Below, one piece after another: positions 10,480 to 16,676 of a stretch of DNA of 16,676 nucleotides. The notes below the pieces were generated by a model that worked only from the letters and a program-made list of their open reading frames with translations, was not told the origin of the DNA and ran no database searches. Source of the stretch: Choanephora cucurbitarum (Eukaryota; Mucoromycota; Mucoromycetes; Mucorales; Choanephoraceae); contig JAIWNI010000254.1 in assembly GCA_025331435.1 (NCBI GenBank), positions 1 through 16,676 of the forward strand. The letters are read 5' to 3'. The position numbers and the translations under genes are program-made. Positions within the stretch are counted from its first letter, which is position 1, and the number at the start of each line of letters is the position of its first letter.

Positions 10480-11828
10480 TCAAATGCAGATAGGTTCTTC
10501 TTCTTGAGACATTTGTACTCTACCCACTGTCTGTAACCGGCTTTCTAAACCAGTGTTCAGTTTACTGCCCTTCTTTGACTGGTCATTAACCAGCTTCAAA
10601 TGACCACCCGCTGCTGCCTCTGATGCCCATTGCAGTGACTATGTACTACTGCCTTCCCTCTGACTTTGTTTAAATTTTCTTTCTAAAAGCCTTTTGAACT
10701 TGTTATCTAAAATGTATCTTCTTCAGATACCATATTTTTTTAGACTGATTCTCGACTTGATGTGTTCAATACTGCTTTATGAAATAAGTCCCTATCATTG
10801 TAGATGTCCTCCTTTTGCATCACTTCTTCTGTTCTATCGCCTCAGTTGGCTACCCATCTACATGAGCTTGGTTGACCTTTACTTTTCTGCATACTCCATT
10901 CTAGAAAATTCTGAAATACCCACTGGCTCGTGAATGAAAGGTGCTTCCATCGGGTAACCCGATTGCTGGCTATATGATTTAAACGCAATTGCTTACCTTG
11001 AAATTTATCCGCTGCATTTGTTCCTTCACCTGAAAACCCAAATTCACTATACAAGTAATACCTTTGCTTTGTTCATTTTCGTGTGCTGCTGATTTTTGAT
11101 AGTGCTCCGGTCAACTGTTCGTATCACGGTTTCTCATGTTAACAACTCCAAGCTCTTGAATCTAATGACTTGAACGTGTCTGCAAGTTTTCCTTTGGTGA
11201 TTTCCTCTCGTGATAACTGCTAATGTTGCCTGTCAATACTATCCGAGTAAAGATGAACCATGTAAACAAAAATAGGTTGCCAGTAGTAAGAAATACACCA
11301 CAGTTCACTGACTATAAAGTTACTGGAAGCAAACTGATATTTACTCTTCTCTCTGATCTTTACAGGCAACTGCTAATTCTTGGCTACCGGTCTAATTCAT
11401 GGTGGTGTCTCTTCTATTTGGTGAGTGAGAACTGCTAAAATTTGGTTGTTCTTTTGGAATGAAGATGCTCAAAGAAAAATTACAAGAAAGAAAGAGAATT
11501 GTGACCGCTTAAGCCGCCCAAATTTATTTGCAAACCGGTTTTGAAGATTCTGTAGTTTGGCAAAAGCCATTACCTTTATTTTCAAGTCTTCTCTACTTAT
11601 TTGTGCCGCCATTGAAAAACTTAAAGTCTCTTTTCTGTATTCTATGCCTATAGTAATACTGATACAAGGAATTCAATGTATGAACCATGAAGCACCCCAA
11701 AATGGATGCATGAATTCAAAGACCTGTCCATATATAAAATATGCGGGATCTACATTTAATGAAATAAAGAGCTCTAATTTGCCTGTAACCACCAATTGTA
11801 TTAATATATATTCTAATGACGTGAGCCT
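10480..11828 (-). pseudogene. decayed minus-strand gene of unknown function
   Basis: No family recognised. A frame open from 11828 to 11472 (118 sense codons) has one stop, TGA at 11675-11673. It reads through SLNVDPAYFIYGQVFEFMHP and, after the stop, SFSMAAQISREDLKIKVMAF and KLQNLQNRFANKFGRLKRSQ. Further down come polar pieces: near 11465-11365 (IPKEQPNFSSSHSPNRRDTT), near 11225-11055 (SYHERKSPKENLQTRSSH, then GVVNMRNRDTNS, each followed by a stop) and finally NKFKRLLERKFKQSQREGSS through MSQEEEPICI, ending at TGA 10482-10480 with a TAG at 10641-10639. Composition (K, E, S, N, Q rich) is coding-like, and the plus-strand frames over the same ground are its antisense shadows. It could be an old host gene or the gag-like part of a retroelement; no zinc knuckle or polymerase is visible. 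Confidence 0.35.
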
Positions 11829-11831
11829 TTA

Positions 11832-12062
11832 GAGAGATCTTATTTGCTCCCTAAGGCCTAATCAGTACGCTTTAATCACCGATTTGCATCGAAAACTTAC
11901 TCAATCATCTCAACTATGCTGTCAAAAAGTACAGGCTGTGAGCGTTTTGGATAAACGGCCATTTGGTGTAACCATTTAAGCCTTTGCAAAAAATATTTGC
12001 GAGCGCAAACGTCTTTCGTTTGCCTTCGCTTAAAAAACCGTTAGTATTTTGTCGGACTTTCA
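11832..12062. other. short gap without gene
   Basis: Nothing supported. A minus-strand open frame overlapping 12186-11914 has no motif and lies opposite the start of the EEP relic. Confidence 0.3.
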
Positions 12063-12664
12063 TTGCTATTGCTTCGCAAAAAAATCGTATGCAATTGCAA
12101 ATTCCATACGCCGTGGTGTTTGCAAAAACTTGAACCACTTCACAACAAATCTTTTCTATCCCTGGATTTAGAGGCATCTCGTACAAATGTCGAAGGCTCT
12201 ACCGCTCGTGTTAATGGAAGTATTTGTTTCATCAACGAAAGTACTTTGGATTCTGAACTGGTAACAAATGTATATCAAAGGCTTGTAACAGATGAGAATC
12301 ACCAAATGTCAATATCAACATTCGTATCAATGATTTGCTTATCGCATCAGTGTGTCGATCACCAAAATTTAGCTCAGACAGATGCTTAATAGAGTTAGAA
12401 GAATTGCTGAAAACTGAGTAAACATATATGATTTTCGCGGGGGATTTCAACTCTCATTTTATTGATGAGCAAAATCCAGTCACAGATATCTTTTCGTAAT
12501 ATGGCTTGAAGTCTTGTTTGAATGAAAGTGTCAAAAGCACAACGAAATATGGCACGTTTATAGATAACATCTTCACAAATATTGCTAATAGTAATGGCGG
12601 TAAATACATTTCATTAACTAGCTACCATGATCCATTGTTCGTGCAATTCAACTTCAAGATATAA
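12063..12664 (+). pseudogene. endonuclease/exonuclease/phosphatase (EEP/APE-like) domain of a dead LINE-like element
   Basis: EEP endonucleases nick target DNA for LINE retrotransposition. The first part (12063 to about 12305) contains TARVNGSICFINESTLDSEL, like the central strand region of LINE endonucleases. The frame then shifts; from 12311 it reads NDLLIASVCRSPKFSSDRCL and LIELEELLKTE, a TAA stop (12419-12421), then MIFAGDFNSHFID, the GDFN catalytic signature. A second stop follows IFS near 12498. The last block, SYHDPLFVQFNF, corresponds to the usual SDHxPI motif, with tyrosine in place of the catalytic aspartate but histidine kept. The frame ends at TAA 12662-12664. No reverse transcriptase follows, so this is a fragment or a truncated copy. 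It is not functional. Confidence 0.7.
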
Positions 12665-13468
12665 TCAGAAATTCAAATAAAGCATAAATATTAAGCCACA
12701 TTCAACAGAAAACGCCCGACATAGGATTTCGCTCAAGTCCCTTGGCAGACTTTTTTACATGTCAATTTCTTTGTAAAATCGATGGAAAAGTAATCTGAAA
12801 TCCGCTGAAAATTGCGTTGGCTGAAGGCACCCAAAAATCAAAATAGAGTGACCACGGGCTCGCCATAGAAGTCTTGTGAGGAAAAAAATTGGGGGGGGGG
12901 AAAGAGGTGAATTTTTTACGGGATGAAAAAGAAATGATATTCTGAAAATGGCAAATGGGGGGTAATGACAATTTCAAAGGAGACAATGAACTAAAATTAA
13001 AAGGTGAGCTCATTGTTTCCTACTGTTCAAAGGGAAGAAGAAACAAGAAAAAAGAAGGAGTTTAATTAATTCAACGGACGAAAGGGATATAAGATATTGT
13101 CTAGTCCATTTTGAGATGAAAGGTTCGATAACTGAAACATGGAACTGTAGGTAGTTTCCTAGAAAAATAACTAGGTTTCGAAAATGAAATTCTTATTGGA
13201 TGAGATAGGTTGGAAGATCAGCCTACTTGAGAAGAGCGGCTAATGAAATAGCCTAACAAGATGAGGTATAATGAAAGTCAAGATGAACTGAACGAATGAT
13301 GAATACATGAGTAGCATAACCTGACATAGCCAATAATTTATATAGTGAAAACCACAATTGAACACAAAGAAAGAAAGTAAATTGAAGAATAAGAAAACGT
13401 AAGTTTTTAATTAAGAAACTCATCATTAAGATCTAAAAAAAAGATGGAATGAGAACAAGAATATGTTC
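12665..13468. repeat. gene-free, partly purine-rich stretch with a G10 run
   Basis: No gene. From about 12870 to 13080 the plus strand is dominated by purines, including ten G at 12891-12900 and GGGGGG near 12957-12962. The 83-codon minus-strand frame across it is a composition artefact of this bias. The part at 12713-12870 is less AT-rich and looks unlike its surroundings; it may be a piece of a dispersed repeat, which cannot be shown from one copy. Confidence 0.35.
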
Positions 13469-14495
13469 TCATGAACAGTACTCATCAGTTCGTCTAATTT
13501 CAAGAGTTAAAGTTTTTTAAAAAAAAAAGCAATAGCGACAGATTACCTTGACTTGTAAGGCTGTTCATTTCCTTCTACGGTTGGTCTTTGGTCACCAGGC
13601 ACAGCACTATTTGAAGGCTCACCTTTATTCATATCTGATTGTGCTTTCTAACATAACATACATTAACAATAGCACCTATTAAAAACATAAATAACGACAA
13701 TACCTGTCTGTTGGTTTTTCTATGAGAATTCCTATACACATACGCCAATACATTGTGTTCTAACCAATAGTCTTTGCATAAGATGGTAGGAATGCCTCTT
13801 TTAAGAGCTAAGACACGAAGGGTTTCAACCGCTCTTTGTTTGAAATTGTCACGCCAGTTGCTATAAGTTATGCAGAATTCGTCCTTCAACTCTTTACCAA
13901 GCTGTGAACTCGCATCAGCTTGAAGAGACTCGCCCTCATTGACACCAACTTCGACTTGTCTTCTCAGTTCATCTTCCCTCATCTCTTTTGGTTTTCTTTT
14001 TCTTGTTTTCTATACGATTCAATTAGATCTAACATGGTCGCCCTACTCAATTGTCGCAGAATGCTCTTGGATCTGTTAAATGTACTAAGGTTTTTTTCTA
14101 CTATTTGCGTCATCAGTGTCATCGTCTAAGCAAAAAAATCTTTAAGCCAAATGCTTATGAAGTAGTATATGCGATGAAAAACAGTATTCTTTTCTTGATA
14201 CAATTGTTTGTCACCGGGCCTTGACAAGCTATCAGGCGTATGCTGTACACCAGAAGTGGACTGTGCTTGTAACGTATCTATAGAAATTAAGATATTGTTA
14301 TACGTAAGAATCCAAAGGTTTACCTTTACCTTCAGCTACATCAGTTGACGTATTGCTCTGATTGAGAATATTTTCCTTCAATCCCTGAAAGTCGTCTCTC
14401 AATTGCTTAATTTCTTTTTTTATCTCTTTTGCAGATTGCTCAACATTTCCAATTTTGGTCCAGAGCTCTTGTACCTGTTCGTCAGAAATTCCCAT
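13469..14495 (-). CDS. coiled-coil partner gene of cassette B, homologue of 2757-1672
   Basis: Exon one (14495-14330) encodes MGISDEQVQELWTKIG and a charged coiled coil ending VAEG, with the same phase-1 GTAAAG donor as in cassette A. A 63-nt exon (14277-14215, phase 1 at both ends, reading TLQAQSTSGVQHTPDSLSRP) follows. A third exon from 14100 reads STFNRSKSILRQLSRATML and RKQEKENQ, matching LEQLNRVVLADLL...QEKEPE of copy A. A single-base frame change near 13983-13990 seems needed to enter the next block, MREDELRRQVEV to GIPTILCKDYWLEHN, unless a start at 13982 is used. Introns 13703-13648 and 13546-13494 fit in phase; the last exon encodes about eight residues and ends TGA 13471-13469. The shared IP...D-x-WLE block proves relationship to copy A. 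Function is unknown; the constant pairing with a Tnp2-like gene suggests an accessory transposition protein. Possibly a pseudogene. Confidence 0.55.
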
Positions 14496-14579
14496 GTGTG
14501 ATATAGATTTGATTGATTGAATGAAGTATAATTTGTTAAATAGAAACTATTTAAGAATAAGTATTCTTCAAGACAAAGC

Positions 14580-14587
14580 TTATATAA
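14580..14587 (-). promoter_or_regulatory. candidate TATA box for the cassette B partner gene
   Basis: Palindromic TTATATAA about 85 bp upstream of the minus-strand ATG at 14495. Supported only by spacing. Confidence 0.28.
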
Positions 14588-15331
14588 TAAGAATGTCAAG
14601 CTCAATCAATGTGTTTAATTACTCCTGTTTTTTATGTTACATAAAGTTGGAAAATTCAGTTTAATGCTAAGTTATACACACTGTTAGATGTATTTGAATT
14701 AACACAGCATACATGCTATATCCTAAAAAGAAATTGATGTTATGTTTGTTTTTTAAAAGAGCCACTCATTTTACCATGAAGAGAGATTAGACCTCGCTTC
14801 ATTTTTATTATGAGGAAATCAAGTTTTGTAATATTAACAATAAGCATTAACATAACTTTTATTAACCTTTTGTGTCAGTATACTCCAGAAGAGGGGAAAT
14901 AATTGCAAGGTAAATTAAATTTGAATATCTCATAATGTATGAATGCTTAAGCTTCTTGCTTTATGCTGCACTTATTTAAAAATATTTAAAACAATAGATT
15001 GTTTAAAGGTATGCATTAAATATCTCGCTCTCCACATCTTTTCAAACGGTATGCATTCTATCTATTGCCACATGTTGACAACTTTAAAGCATCAAAGCTA
15101 GTCATTATATACAAACCTTTCAACCTTCGATTTTATTATGTGAATGAGTAGAAACCTTTTTTACTAGTTGTTCTTTATTGTACCACAAAAGAATATGGTT
15201 AATTTATCAAAGTAAATTAACTTTATACTTTCGGTTTAATTTTACATAACTTATCTGGAAGAAGAACAATCAAATATGCTCAATTTCGTTCATAAAAAAT
15301 GCTTTGCAACATTTAGCTGCAATTCATTCTG

Positions 15332-15339
15332 TATAAAAG
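15332..15339 (+). promoter_or_regulatory. candidate TATA box for the cassette B transposase
   Basis: TATAAAAG, a canonical TATA sequence, 100 bp before the ATG at 15439 and followed by a pyrimidine-rich leader. Confidence 0.4.
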
Positions 15340-15438
15340 ACTCCAAAAGTTATGTGATGTACCATTCTTTCTGTTAATTCAGATTATCCATCTATCTATA
15401 TCTTTAACTCTAACTAACTAACTCTTTTACGATTAAAC

Positions 15439-16510
15439 ATGACTATCTGCAAATTCTGTGGTGAACACTTCATCGGGGGAGAATACGATAAGTATTTAAA
15501 GTGCGGTGACTGTGTCATGCAATCCGGCATGGAAGACATTCGTCAGCTTCGTCAACAAGAAGCTGTTGAAGCTATTCGCACTGCCATAGCAGAGGCATCC
15601 GCCGACGTTGTTATGATGGATAAAGATGGCGGCAATCATCTGGAGGGCGAAGACGAGCCTTCGTCTGAGAGAATGAACGTGGACGATAATGTTCAAACTT
15701 TGGGTAATATTAACACTCTTTATGTATACATTATGATAGTTTACCTCTCTATCAAAATCAAGAATCCATTACTTGCAACTGGATTCCTCCTCCTCCTATG
15801 AGCTCTTTCGAGGAAACAGCTATGCATTTGATGTGCTTATTGGATGAAGCAAAAACTCCTCGTCGCTACCAACGTGACATTGTCAAGCTTGTTAATAAGC
15901 TCCTCAATACTCTAGTTGATAATGATGGTAACATTTTCTTCCTTACTTGACGACCATCAGTCGACATCTAATGTGTTGCTTTGCTTTTTCTGTGATCTTG
16001 CGTGAGGTACCTTCACCTGATACCTTCCGTCGAACAATCGTCAGAAACAACAAGGCTGTTGTCAAACATGATATCTATGTAAACGGATGCTACATGCATC
16101 CTGTTGGTGGTGTAAGCACCATACAATGCACGGTTGCAAAATGCCAAGCGAAGAGATTCTGCAACCAAGCCGAAGTGAAAGCAGCCAGGGAAGATGCTGA
16201 TAAATCAGAGGATATGCCCCTTCCGAACCTAATTCCAACTAGACAGATAGCATATACCTCCTTCGGTAGTGCCTTGACAAACCTTTGGGCTGATGATGCA
16301 AACGCAGCTATCTTGGATTACGGTCACGAAATGACATTGAGTCAACAATATGCGGTGCAGCATTATCGTGATGTGTACTCGGGCGAAACCTTTCGCCAAC
16401 TTCTATCTGAGGGCGTGGTGGATAAAAACATTATCTGTGTCATTCTGGTTTTGGATAGTTTTTAGCTTAAGAACATGCAAAAAGCTCATTAGGTTATGAT
16501 TAATTATCTA
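15439..16510 (+). pseudogene. Tnp2-like transposase of cassette B, N-terminal part only
   Basis: Homologue of the first third of the gene at 3970. It starts with a C4 zinc-ribbon-like motif (C4-x2-C7-x14-C22-x2-C25) and an acidic linker. Intron 15704-15762 (59 nt, phase 1) joins QTLE to IPPPPMSSFEETAMHLMCLL, matching SFDEMALEFVCLL of copy A. A second donor at 15928 sits where copy A has one (4511), but no AG of the right phase precedes VPSPDTFRR, so that splice is damaged. Then come VVKHDIYVNGC, EDMPLPNLIPTRQIAYTS and HYRDVYSGETFRQLLSEG, all shared with copy A. The first catalytic aspartate (VLDSF) is present, followed by TAG; LKNMQKAH is followed by another TAG. Both stops replace glutamines. 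Similarity ends near 16510, so the second aspartate and the glutamate are missing. This copy cannot act. Confidence 0.8.
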
Positions 16511-16533
16511 ATATATTAAAATGATACGGTTCT

Positions 16534-16584
16534 GCTAAAAACAGTCACTCACTGCTTAAAATGAAGAGCTAAAAAACAGTCACT
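16534..16584 (+). repeat. two direct copies of GCTAAAAACAGTCACT, 34 bp apart
   Basis: GCTAAAAACAGTCACT at 16534-16549 and GCTAAAAAACAGTCACT at 16568-16584. The CAGTCACT part equals the outer end of the mariner inverted repeat at 6342, but neither copy has TA directly before it, so I do not call a transposon end. They lie just beyond the point where cassette B similarity stops. Confidence 0.45.
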
Positions 16585-16676
16585 TGGTTTTAAATTAATA
16601 ATAAAGCTTGCAATTACTAATTCTTAACTGTTAACTTTCTATATTCTATCGACTTTTTACACACTTAAAAAAATGT
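16585..16676. other. right end of window, no gene
   Basis: AT-rich sequence with no open frame or motif I can support; it does not continue the cassette B transposase. Confidence 0.4.

Larger units (their letters stand above)
14496..15438. promoter_or_regulatory. divergent intergenic region of cassette B
   Basis: These 943 bp separate the two divergent start codons of cassette B. No gene seen. TTATATAA at 14580-14587 lies about 85 bp before the minus-strand ATG, and TATAAAAG at 15332-15339 lies 100 bp before the plus-strand ATG. A run of CTAA repeats sits at about 15408-15424. There is no obvious sequence identity with 2758-3969. Confidence 0.45.

Noticed and set aside
11557..11832. 91-codon plus-strand frame
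   Set aside because: Lies opposite a longer, more protein-like minus-strand frame (11828-11472).
12762..13013. 83-codon minus-strand frame rich in Ser, Pro and Phe
   Set aside because: Explained by the purine bias of the plus strand, including G runs read as proline codons.

Overview
The window looks like AT-rich nuclear DNA from a filamentous fungus, most likely an early-diverging one (Mucoromycota). The reasons are short spliceosomal introns (about 50-115 nt, GTAAG-type donors, CTAAC/CTAAT-type branch sites), low gene density, and proteins resembling transposon families common in Mucoromycota. The taxon is an inference from style and family resemblance. No intact host gene, tRNA, rRNA or CRISPR array was recognised.

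The main content is two diverged copies of one two-gene cassette, about 12 kb apart and in the same orientation. Each has a minus-strand gene for a small coiled-coil partner protein, about 1 kb of intergenic DNA, and a plus-strand gene for a Tnp2-like (CACTA/Plavaka-type) DDE transposase with an N-terminal zinc finger. Cassette A covers 1672-8450 and has the whole transposase in decayed form: frame shifts near 5600-5660 and stops at 5759, 5909, 6282 and 7807. Cassette B covers 13469 to about 16510; its transposase is cut off before the catalytic core is complete. The two copies share gene order, several splice sites and protein motifs but differ at most synonymous positions, so they are old lineages of one family and not a recent duplication.

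A complete 1343-bp Tc1/mariner element (6342-7684; 28-bp inverted repeats; TA duplication) sits inside the cassette A transposase. Removing it with one TA joins the host reading frame exactly, so it is a nested insertion. Its own transposase has one frameshift and one stop.

Between the cassettes lie two convergent decayed genes of unknown identity (plus strand about 8795-10450, leucine-rich helical; minus strand about 11828-10480), then the endonuclease (EEP) part of a dead LINE-like element (12063-12664). The left end (1-1671) holds only weak relics, possibly of an F-box/LRR gene. If the cassettes once worked, the natural model is transposase plus a co-encoded accessory protein, as in plant CACTA elements (TnpD plus TnpA); that role is inferred from layout only.
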